Source of the DNA: Bacteroidota bacterium
GTDB lineage: Bacteria; Bacteroidota; Bacteroidia; Chitinophagales; Saprospiraceae
Direction of reading: 5' to 3'
NCBI GenBank assembly: GCA_029557915.1
Contig: JAKQHS010000002.1
Location: 124,001 to 188,000, forward strand
DNA length: 64,000 nt
The notes under the pieces were generated by a model. It was not told the DNA's origin. It did not search any database and worked only from the letters and a program-made list of their open reading frames with translations. Shown here piece after piece: positions 1 to 6,919 of this stretch (positions are counted from its first letter, which is position 1; the number at the start of each line of letters is the position of its first letter). A program made the translations under genes and the position numbers.

Positions 1-1
1 G

Positions 2-1333
2 ATTACAGCCCTATCCCCGATTGACGGCAGGTACCATTCTTTGTGCGCTCCCCTGGGGGAATATTTTTCAGAATACGCCCTCATCAAAAACAGGGTATAT
101 ATTGAAATCGAATATTTCCGTGCTTTGACCGGACTTGGATTGCCTCCCTTGGCAGGAGCTGAAAAACACCTGGACTTGCTTTCTGACCTCTTCGCCCGCT
201 TCAATGAGACCGAAGCACTCCGGATCAAGGAGATTGAAAAGGTGACGAATCACGACGTCAAGGCCGTCGAATATTATCTCCGGGAAAAAATCAAAAACAG
301 CCCGCTTGAGCCTTATTCCGAATTCATTCATTTCGGCCTTACCTCCCAGGACATCAACAATACGGCCCAACCCTTCGCCCTCCACCGGAGCAACCAGGAG
401 TTTTTATTCCCCCTCGCTGAGGAAGTGATCCGGGCCATGGATGGAAAAGCACACCAGTGGAAGGACCAGGCCATGCTGGCCCATACCCATGGCCAGCCGG
501 CTAGTCCGACTACCCTGGGCAAAGAGATCAAAGTATTTGTGGAGAGGCTCAGGGGGCAGTTTGCCTTGCTCAGGGATATCCCGGTAACGGCCAAATTTGG
601 CGGCGCCACAGGTAATTTTAACGCCCACCAGGTCAGTTTTCCCGGGATCGACTGGCACGGGTTTGCAGATCATTTTGTGTCAGGTCTTGGCCTGGACCGG
701 ATCCGATGGACCACCCAGATCGAGCCTTATGATTACCTCGCCGCATACTGCCATGCCTGGTGCCGGATCAATACCATCCTGCTGGATTTCTGCAGGGACC
801 TCTGGATGTATATCTCCATGAACTATCTCAGCCAGAAAGTGATCCGGGATGAAGTGGGTTCTTCCGCCATGCCGCATAAAGTAAATCCGATAGATTTTGA
901 GAATGCCGAGGGCAACCTGGGTATCGCCAATGCCCTTTTCACCCATCTGGCCGGCAAATTGCCCATATCCCGCCTGCAGCGGGACCTCACCGACAGCACG
1001 GTTCTGAGAAACCTGGGGGTGCCCCTCGCCCATACGACCATCGCCTTCAAATCCATCCTCAAGGGATTGACCAAGATAGAAGCTAACAACCTTGCCCTCC
1101 ATGATGCACTTGGTAAAAGCTGGGTGGTGGTTGCGGAAGGCATTCAAACCGTTTTGCGCCGGGAAGGAATAAAAGGGTCCTACGAACTGCTCAAAGAATT
1201 AACCCGGGGCAGGGATGAAATTTCAGAATCGGACTTCAGGGAATTCATCGCCCAATTGCCGGTGCCCCTGCACATCAAAGAGGAATTGTTGCAGATCACC
1301 CCTTTCAACTATACCGGGGATACGGAATTTTAA
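2..1333 (+). CDS. purB: Adenylosuccinate lyase, 5' end cut off by the window
   Basis: Purine synthesis enzyme that removes fumarate from SAICAR and from adenylosuccinate, in the cytoplasm as a homotetramer. The frame is open from base 2 and reads ITALSPIDGRY just before the first in-window start-like codon (TTG at 41). That peptide is the conserved PurB N-terminus, so the true start lies a few codons left of the window and the TTG is not a start. The fumarase/aspartase-superfamily signature is clear: SSAMPHKVNPIDFENAEGN near bases 866-924, with the flexible-loop serines, and the catalytic-histidine region THGQPASPTTLGKE near 485-527. The C-terminal PurB domain is complete and ends in TAA. Length fits the roughly 450-residue E. 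coli-type PurB. A 10-bp stem inverted repeat follows the stop and separates it from crtI. Confidence 0.95.
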   Translation: MTALSPIDGRYHSLCAPLGEYFSEYALIKNRVYIEIEYFRALTGLGLPPLAGAEKHLDLLSDLFARFNETEALRIKEIEKVTNHDVKAVEYYLREKIKNSPLEPYSEFIHFGLTSQDINNTAQPFALHRSNQEFLFPLAEEVIRAMDGKAHQWKDQAMLAHTHGQPASPTTLGKEIKVFVERLRGQFALLRDIPVTAKFGGATGNFNAHQVSFPGIDWHGFADHFVSGLGLDRIRWTTQIEPYDYLAAYCHAWCRINTILLDFCRDLWMYISMNYLSQKVIRDEVGSSAMPHKVNPIDFENAEGNLGIANALFTHLAGKLPISRLQRDLTDSTVLRNLGVPLAHTTIAFKSILKGLTKIEANNLALHDALGKSWVVVAEGIQTVLRREGIKGSYELLKELTRGRDEISESDFREFIAQLPVPLHIKEELLQITPFNYTGDTEF

Positions 1334-1335
1334 AA

Positions 1336-1361
1336 AAAATTGTTCCGGAATGAACAATTTT
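1336..1361 (+). terminator. Inverted repeat after purB, possible bidirectional terminator or operator
   Basis: AAAATTGTTC (1336-1345), six-base loop CGGAAT, GAACAATTTT (1352-1361). It starts three bases after the purB stop and is flanked by an A-run on the left and TTTTGTTT on the right, the usual layout of a terminator. The stem is AT-rich and therefore weak. It also lies 22 bp before the crtI start, so a role as a binding site controlling the carotenoid genes is possible. Confidence 0.5.
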
Positions 1362-1383
1362 GTTTGAATATCCTTTCAGTTGA

Positions 1384-2862
1384 GTGCAAAAAACCATTGC
1401 TGTGATCGGGGCGGGCTTTGCCGGAATGTCTGCGGCTGCCTTATTGGCCAAGCAGGGCTTTAGCGTTACTTTATTGGAAAAAAACCAGGGACCGGGAGGC
1501 AGGGCATCCCTCCTCGAGGAAGCCGGTTTTAAGTTTGATAAAGGCCCGAGTTTTTACTGGATGCCCGATATTTTTGAAAGGTTTTTTCAACAATTTAACA
1601 AATCGGCATCCGATTATTATGAGCTCATCCGGCTGGACCCTTCGTACAAAGTATTCTGGAAAGACCGTGAACCCATAAGCATGCCGGCCCGGCTGGAAGA
1701 ACTCACCGGCTTGTTTGAATCCCTGGAGCGGGGCGCCGGCCTTCAGCTGAACCGATTTCTCGCTGAAGCCAAAAAAAAATACGATACGGGCATGGGCCGG
1801 TTTGTTTACCTTCCATCCCTGAGCCTCACTGAATATCTCAGTTTTGACCTGTTCAGGCAATCGTTAAAACTTGATTTATTTTCTTCCGTTGCCGGGCACA
1901 TTGCCCATTATTTCAAAAATCCCTACCTCCGGCAGTTGCTGGAATTTCCTGTCCTATTCCTCGGCGCAAAACCTTCCGCCACCCCTGCCCTCTACAGCAT
2001 GATGAATTATGCCGACCTAGTGCTGGGCAGCTGGTATCCTTCCGGAGGCATGTATGAAGTTTCCAAGGCCTTTTTTCAAACCGGGAAGGACCAGGGCGTC
2101 CGGTTTTTATTCAACCAGGAAGTATTGTCCATCCGCGCATTACCTGATAAAAGAATGAAACTGGTCACCCGCGGCGGTTTTGACCAGGACTTTGATTATA
2201 TCGTTTCGGGGGCGGATTACCATCATACGGAAACCAGCCTGCTGCAGGAAAAGGACAGGTCATATCCGCAGTCCTACTGGAATTCAAGAACCATGGCCCC
2301 TTCGGCCCTGCTGTATTTTCTAGGCTTTGACCGCAGGATAGACCAACTGGAACACCACAGCCTGTTTTTTGACGCTGATTTTGACCAGCACGCCCGTGAG
2401 ATCTATGACCGTCCCGGATGGCCGGCAGATCCCTTGTTCTATACCAATTCAAGCAGTCTTACGGATGCCCGTTGCGCCCCGGCCGGGCATCACAACCTTG
2501 TGGCCCTGATCCCGGTCTCCGTTGAACTTAAAGATAATGAGAAGGTCCGCCAGAGGTACCTTGACCTTATTCTGCAGCGGCTGACTCATCACACCGGGAT
2601 CGATGCCCGCAAGCACCTGGTTTACCAGAAATCCTATGCCCAGGCTGATTTCATCGACGAATACCATTCGCTCAAGGGCAACGCCTATGGCCTGGCCAAT
2701 ACCCTGTTGCAGACCGGTCCGTTCCGCCCGAAGATCAGAAGTAAAAAATTGCCGAACTTGTTTTACTGTGGACAGCTTACGGTGCCGGGTCCGGGCCTGC
2801 CCCCTTCCATCATCAGTGGAGAAATTGTAGCCAAATATATTCATCAAATAACCAAACCATGA
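1384..2862 (+). CDS. crtI: Phytoene desaturase (CrtI family)
   Basis: FAD-dependent desaturase that introduces double bonds into phytoene to give lycopene, at the membrane surface. The N-terminus is a Rossmann FAD motif, VIGAGFAGMSAA (residues 7-18), followed by the CrtI-type PGGRASLLEEAGFKFDKGPS segment (about 42-61). The C-terminus holds the conserved GQLTVPGPGLPPSIISGE block (about 465-482). The 492-residue length is normal for CrtI. The start chosen is GTG at 1384, the first start after an in-frame TGA at 1381; no Shine-Dalgarno sequence is visible. Its stop overlaps the crtB start (ATGA), so the two are translationally coupled. It could equally be a related CrtN/CrtD-type desaturase, but direct coupling to crtB favours CrtI. 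Confidence 0.93.
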   Translation: MQKTIAVIGAGFAGMSAAALLAKQGFSVTLLEKNQGPGGRASLLEEAGFKFDKGPSFYWMPDIFERFFQQFNKSASDYYELIRLDPSYKVFWKDREPISMPARLEELTGLFESLERGAGLQLNRFLAEAKKKYDTGMGRFVYLPSLSLTEYLSFDLFRQSLKLDLFSSVAGHIAHYFKNPYLRQLLEFPVLFLGAKPSATPALYSMMNYADLVLGSWYPSGGMYEVSKAFFQTGKDQGVRFLFNQEVLSIRALPDKRMKLVTRGGFDQDFDYIVSGADYHHTETSLLQEKDRSYPQSYWNSRTMAPSALLYFLGFDRRIDQLEHHSLFFDADFDQHAREIYDRPGWPADPLFYTNSSSLTDARCAPAGHHNLVALIPVSVELKDNEKVRQRYLDLILQRLTHHTGIDARKHLVYQKSYAQADFIDEYHSLKGNAYGLANTLLQTGPFRPKIRSKKLPNLFYCGQLTVPGPGLPPSIISGEIVAKYIHQITKP

Positions 2863-3704
2863 GCAGGGAATTATTTGATCAGGTCAGTCAGTCCTGCAGC
2901 AAACTGGTGACGCAGGCATACAGCACTTCATTTTCTATCGGCATCCGGTTGTTACACCCGACCGTGAGGCCGCATATTTATGCTCTCTACGGTTTTGTCC
3001 GTCTGGCAGACGAGATCGTGGACACCTTTCACGATTACGATAAAAAAGAACTGCTTGACCAGTTTGTGGCACAGACTGAAGAAGCCCTGGAAAAAAAGAT
3101 CAGCCTGAATCCCATATTGCATCAATTTCAGCGAACCGTAAACCTCTATCACATTGATCGTACCCTGATCGAAGCTTTTCTGCATTCCATGAAAATGGAC
3201 CTGGATCAGAAAAGCCATACGCGGGAATCCTATGAAGAATACATCCTAGGTTCCGCGGAAGTCGTAGGCCTGATGTGCCTGCACGTATTCTGCGAAGGGG
3301 ACAAGACCCTGTATGCCCGCCTCGCTCCCCATGCCCAGCGTTTAGGCGCCGCTTTTCAGAAAGTCAATTTTCTGCGCGACATCCAGTCGGACCAGTCCGG
3401 ACTCGGGAGGCATTATTTTCCTCACTGGAAGGAGGGGCAAGCCTTTTCTGAGGAAATCAAGGAGCAGATCATCTCAGAGATCAAAAGTGACTTCAAGGCA
3501 GGCCGGGAAGGTATTGTCCAGCTTCCGGGCACCTGCAGAACAGGGGTATATGCGGCCTATGTCTATTATCGCGCCCTCCTGATCCGCATAGCCAGGACCC
3601 CCTCGTCCCGGCTTTTTCAATCCAGGATCAGGATCAATAATGTTCTGAAATTTTTGCTCTTGCTCTACGCCGGCTTGAGAATTAAATGGCAGGGGATAAA
3701 ATGA
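2859..3704 (+). CDS. crtB: Phytoene synthase
   Basis: Condenses two GGPP into phytoene, the first committed carotenoid step. Both aspartate-rich Mg-diphosphate motifs of the trans-isoprenyl synthase head-to-head family are present: LADEIVD (about residues 50-56) and NFLRDIQSD (about 170-178). The 281 residues match bacterial CrtB. ATG at 2859 overlaps the crtI stop by four bases, and its own TGA at 3702-3704 overlaps the next gene's ATG at 3701. No GGPP synthase (crtE) lies in the window, so the precursor must come from elsewhere in the genome. A squalene or dehydrosqualene synthase is the alternative family, but the neighbours argue against that. Confidence 0.94.
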   Translation: MSRELFDQVSQSCSKLVTQAYSTSFSIGIRLLHPTVRPHIYALYGFVRLADEIVDTFHDYDKKELLDQFVAQTEEALEKKISLNPILHQFQRTVNLYHIDRTLIEAFLHSMKMDLDQKSHTRESYEEYILGSAEVVGLMCLHVFCEGDKTLYARLAPHAQRLGAAFQKVNFLRDIQSDQSGLGRHYFPHWKEGQAFSEEIKEQIISEIKSDFKAGREGIVQLPGTCRTGVYAAYVYYRALLIRIARTPSSRLFQSRIRINNVLKFLLLLYAGLRIKWQGIK

Positions 3705-4159
3705 AAGTTTATACCAAAACCTGGCAACAAGATCTTCCGGTCAGGCTCGAACCGGCCTGGTCCTTTTTTTCAAGGCCGGAAAACCTTCAGGCCATTACCC
3801 CCGACTTTATGAACTTCCGGATTTTAACGGATATCCAGGGCAGGGAGATGTACGAGGGCATGATGATCCATTATACCGTCTCCCCCCTCCTGGGCCTTTC
3901 CATGAGATGGACTACGGAGATCACCCATTGCAAGCCGATGAATTATTTTATCGATGAACAAAGATCGGGTCCTTTCGCGCTCTGGCATCATGAGCATCAT
4001 TTCCAGGAGATCCCGGCGGGCGTCCGGATGACGGACCGCCTGACCTATGGCCTGGGCTATGGTTGGCTGGGGGAATTGCTTGACCAATTCGTGATCGGGA
4101 GCCGGATTGACGCTATCTTTGCTTACCGGGAAGAAGTTCTTAAATTAAAATTCAAATGA
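3701..4159 (+). CDS. SRPBCC-superfamily protein inside the carotenoid operon
   Basis: A 152-residue protein of the START/SRPBCC ligand-binding fold. Visible family traits are the N-terminal strand with FFSRPENLQAITPDFMNFRI, the mid-domain GMMIHYTVSP and MRWTTEITH strands, and the long C-terminal helix after GWLGELLDQFVIGSRI. Two starts are possible. ATG at 3701 is preferred because it makes an ATGA overlap with the crtB stop, the same junction seen at both neighbouring gene pairs; ATG at 3686 would add five residues. There is no signal peptide, so it is probably cytoplasmic. The family binds hydrophobic ligands in a deep cavity. Its place between phytoene synthase and carotene hydroxylase suggests a carotenoid-handling accessory role, but that is inferred from position alone. 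Confidence 0.8.
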   Translation: MKVYTKTWQQDLPVRLEPAWSFFSRPENLQAITPDFMNFRILTDIQGREMYEGMMIHYTVSPLLGLSMRWTTEITHCKPMNYFIDEQRSGPFALWHHEHHFQEIPAGVRMTDRLTYGLGYGWLGELLDQFVIGSRIDAIFAYREEVLKLKFK

Positions 4160-4623
4160 TGGCCAATGTATTGATCACGATCGCCACTTTTTGCGCCATG
4201 GAATTCGTCGCCTGGTCTGCGCACCGCTACCTGATGCATGGCCTGTTGTGGTCCTGGCACCGGGACCACCACGATCCCAAAGCCCGGCAACATTCCTTTT
4301 TCGAGACCAACGACCGGTTTTTCCTGGTCTTTGCGATCCCCAGCTTTTTGTCTTTCGTTGCGGGCCTGCTCAGCCCCTATCCTTTTTTTACTTATATCGG
4401 CCTGGGCATCCTGATCTACGGCATTTGTTATTTCCTGGTCCACGACGTATTCATCCATCAAAGGTTTAAGTGGTTCAGAAACAGCAATTGGATTTATTTC
4501 CGGGCGATACGCAAAGCCCATAAGGTGCACCACAAGCACCTGGGGAAGGAAGACGGGGAATGTTTCGGAATGCTTTGGGTACCCCTGAAATATTTTAAAG
4601 AAGCAGCGGCTTCGAAGGTTTAA
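4156..4623 (+). CDS. crtZ: Beta-carotene hydroxylase, fatty-acid-hydroxylase superfamily
   Basis: Membrane di-iron hydroxylase that adds 3-hydroxyl groups to beta-ionone rings, giving cryptoxanthin and zeaxanthin. The histidine clusters that hold the two irons are all visible: HRYLMH (23-28), HRDHH (35-39), HDVFIH (mid) and HKVHHKH near the C-terminus. Hydrophobic helices lie at about residues 3-20 and 55-98. At 155 residues it matches short CrtZ proteins. ATG at 4156 overlaps the SRPBCC stop; a second ATG at 4159 is also possible. It closes the four-gene coupled run. Its stop overlaps by four bases the stop of the convergent DUF697 gene. Confidence 0.92.
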   Translation: MMANVLITIATFCAMEFVAWSAHRYLMHGLLWSWHRDHHDPKARQHSFFETNDRFFLVFAIPSFLSFVAGLLSPYPFFTYIGLGILIYGICYFLVHDVFIHQRFKWFRNSNWIYFRAIRKAHKVHHKHLGKEDGECFGMLWVPLKYFKEAAASKV

Positions 4624-5246
4624 ATTTCGGACAGGAGCTTTTCTTTCATTTTCAGGAATTCATCTTCCGTGATCAGGCCCTGGTCCTTCATCTTACCCAG
4701 TTCCGAAAGTTTATCGATGATGCCGGCCGTGGCGCCGTGGCTGACCTGGATCATGTGTTCACCCGTTTGTTTTTCTTCCTTCCGGATCTGTTCGGCCACA
4801 TCCTTTCCTTTCTCAAACATTTCGTCGTAGATCTTCTTCAACCGGGAAAGGTCGAAATCCAGGAAGGTGCCGCCGGTCTCAAAATGCTTGCGAAAGGCCT
4901 GCCCGAGCGCATAGGTCGAAGCGCCGGAGAGTACTGCTACGGCCATGCCGCCGATGAAACTTCCGGCCCCGGGTATGAACTTGACTACGGTCCGGGCGGC
5001 CAGCCTGGCCAGGCCGGAGGAGGTGATGCTGCTGATGATGGCCTTGCCTTCCGTTTCCTTGAATTCAATATCGTATACCCGGCAAAGTTGCCGCACCATA
5101 TCCAGCTGAATGGCGCTCACCGCGAAAAAATCGGCGACGGGAACGGGTATGAATCCCGCGCCCATCGACCACACCAGGTGATTGCGGATTACGGAATCCA
5201 CTTCCTTGTCGCGCTGGGCCTTTTCTGAAAGATCATGCTCGGTCAT
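4620..5246 (-). CDS. DUF697-like membrane-associated protein with C-terminal SHOCT domain
   Basis: 208 residues. The N-terminal two thirds resemble the DUF697/YcjF helical domain, with two glycine-rich hydrophobic stretches: VWSMGAGFIPVPVADFFAV (about 25-43) and FIPGAGSFIGGMAVAVLSG (about 90-108). These are likely to associate with the membrane. The last 30 residues (DKLSELGKMKDQGLITEDEF...) are a SHOCT motif, a short oligomerisation-type module often found at the C-terminus of bacterial proteins. No GTPase domain is attached, although DUF697 domains are often fused to one. It is convergent with crtZ, with overlapping stops, so it is not part of the carotenoid operon. Biological role unknown. 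Confidence 0.75.
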   Translation of the reverse strand: MTEHDLSEKAQRDKEVDSVIRNHLVWSMGAGFIPVPVADFFAVSAIQLDMVRQLCRVYDIEFKETEGKAIISSITSSGLARLAARTVVKFIPGAGSFIGGMAVAVLSGASTYALGQAFRKHFETGGTFLDFDLSRLKKIYDEMFEKGKDVAEQIRKEEKQTGEHMIQVSHGATAGIIDKLSELGKMKDQGLITEDEFLKMKEKLLSEI

Positions 5247-5402
5247 ATTTCTAATTTAAGGCAAATATCGAGCCGCCAAAGCCTCCGGGCCAATTTTGTT
5301 CGACTAAACCTCCGGAATCAGCCCCTGATCCCGGCAATTCCCCCGGACAGCCGTTGAACCAAATCCGTCCGGAACTGTTTATTTTTATTTAAATTGGAAA
5401 CG

Positions 5403-6116
5403 ATGCAAATCACTGTTCACCGAGCGGATACCAGGGGCCAGGTCGATTTCGGATGGCTTCAAAGCAAACATACTTTCAGTTTTGGCCACTATTACGATCC
5501 CGAACGGGTCCATTTTGGAGCGCTCCGGGTCATCAACGACGATACCGTTGCCGGAGGAAAAGGCTTTGGCATGCACCATCACGACAATATGGAGATCATT
5601 TCCATCCCGCTTTCCGGCGACCTCGAGCACAAGGACAGCATGGGCAATCAAACCGTCATCCGCAGCGGGGACATCCAGGTGATGAGCGCCGGGACCGGCA
5701 TCCATCACAGCGAATACAATAAAAACAAAGACCTTCCGGTCAAATTCCTTCAGATCTGGGTCCTGCCCGACAAAAGAAATGTAATCCCCAGGTACGATCA
5801 GGTCACCCTGGATCCCGCATCGATGAACAATCGGCTCACCCAGGTTCTTTCACCCGATGCCGGGGATGCAGGCGTCTGGATCCATCAGCAAGCCTGGTTC
5901 CACCTTGGCCGTTTTGATAAGGCTTTTACCCAAGAGTATTCCTTGAAAAAAAAGGGCAACGGGGTATATCTTTTTATTCTAAGCGGAGACCTCATCCTGA
6001 ATGGCCAGACCTACCATGAAAGGGATGGCTTGGGCATTAGCGGCACGGACGTGGTGAAAATCTCCTCTACCGGCCCCGCTGAATTCCTGCTCATGGAAGT
6101 CCCTTTGATCTCCTGA
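5403..6116 (+). CDS. Pirin family protein
   Basis: A 237-residue bicupin. The N-terminal cupin carries the pirin signature: HTFSFGHYYDP (about 22-32), then GFGMHHHDNMEII (about 56-68) with the metal-binding histidines, and GTGIHHSEYN (about 100-109). The C-terminal cupin is shorter, as in YhhW-type pirins with quercetin dioxygenase activity. ATG at 5403 is preferred over the upstream TTG at 5394 because the family starts with the MQITVHRAD-like strand. No signal peptide. It lies between the crt run and the lycopene cyclase on the same strand, but 68 bp before the latter, so shared transcription is uncertain. The natural substrate is not predictable. Confidence 0.9.
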   Translation: MQITVHRADTRGQVDFGWLQSKHTFSFGHYYDPERVHFGALRVINDDTVAGGKGFGMHHHDNMEIISIPLSGDLEHKDSMGNQTVIRSGDIQVMSAGTGIHHSEYNKNKDLPVKFLQIWVLPDKRNVIPRYDQVTLDPASMNNRLTQVLSPDAGDAGVWIHQQAWFHLGRFDKAFTQEYSLKKKGNGVYLFILSGDLILNGQTYHERDGLGISGTDVVKISSTGPAEFLLMEVPLIS

Positions 6117-6184
6117 CCCGGCCGATAATTAAGGACAGATCCTGATGAGATCCTAATTTTAAGACCGAAAAATAAACCACCGGA

Positions 6185-6892
6185 TTGGAAAAGTATTTAT
6201 ATCTGTTCCTGGACCTCGCTTCGTTTTCCATCCCCTTTTTGTTTTCTTTCGAAAAAAAATGGATTCATTTCATCGGCCGTTGGAAAGCCATTGCCGCCGG
6301 GCTTGGGGCCATGGCCCTGTTTTTCCTGGTCTGGGACTATGCGTTTACCAAGTCAGGTGTATGGGGATTCAATGACCGGTACATCACCGGGATTAAAGCA
6401 TATGGATTGCCGCTGGAAGAATTCCTGTTTTTTATTCTGATTGGCTACGCCTGCCTGTTTATTTATGAATCCCTCCACCACCTGGCCCCCAGGCCGGCCT
6501 GGGGCAAAACCGCAAAAACCCTGTTTGCCCTTATTGCAATAGTCAATCTCGTGGTCGCCGTCCTCCACACGGACCGGCTCTATACCTTCACCGCCCTGGC
6601 TTTGAATGCGGTGGGGCTCTTCCTCGTCCTCCTATTTTTTAAAGCCTTCCCCTGGAGCAAATTCCTCCTGGGTTATGCGGTCAGCTTAATACCCTTTTCC
6701 CTGGTCAACGGAGTACTTACCGGAGGATTCACCGAAGAACCTGTAGTCTGGTACAACAATACTGAAAACCTGGGAATCCGCATGGGGACCATCCCCCTGG
6801 AAGACAGTCAGTACATGATGCTGATGATGCTGATCAGTACCGGGCTGTATGAAATGGTACTCAGGAGGAACTCCTTGCCAAAACAGGCTTAA
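6185..6892 (+). CDS. Fused CrtYc-CrtYd type lycopene beta-cyclase
   Basis: A 235-residue polytopic membrane protein made of two lycopene-cyclase domain repeats. The catalytic PxE(E/D) motif appears twice: GLPLEEFLFFILIG (about 74-87) and TIPLEDSQYMMLMM (about 201-214). In Actinobacteria the two halves are separate CrtYc and CrtYd proteins; in this lineage they occur as one chain, related to the cyclase half of fungal CarRA. It would convert lycopene to beta-carotene, the substrate for CrtZ upstream. About seven hydrophobic helices are visible. The start chosen is TTG at 6185, the first start after an in-frame TAA at 6173. Confidence in family is high; confidence in the exact start is moderate. 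Confidence 0.88.
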   Translation: MEKYLYLFLDLASFSIPFLFSFEKKWIHFIGRWKAIAAGLGAMALFFLVWDYAFTKSGVWGFNDRYITGIKAYGLPLEEFLFFILIGYACLFIYESLHHLAPRPAWGKTAKTLFALIAIVNLVVAVLHTDRLYTFTALALNAVGLFLVLLFFKAFPWSKFLLGYAVSLIPFSLVNGVLTGGFTEEPVVWYNNTENLGIRMGTIPLEDSQYMMLMMLISTGLYEMVLRRNSLPKQA

Positions 6893-6919
6893 GCCCGGAT
6901 GGTATTCTTTGCACTTTGG

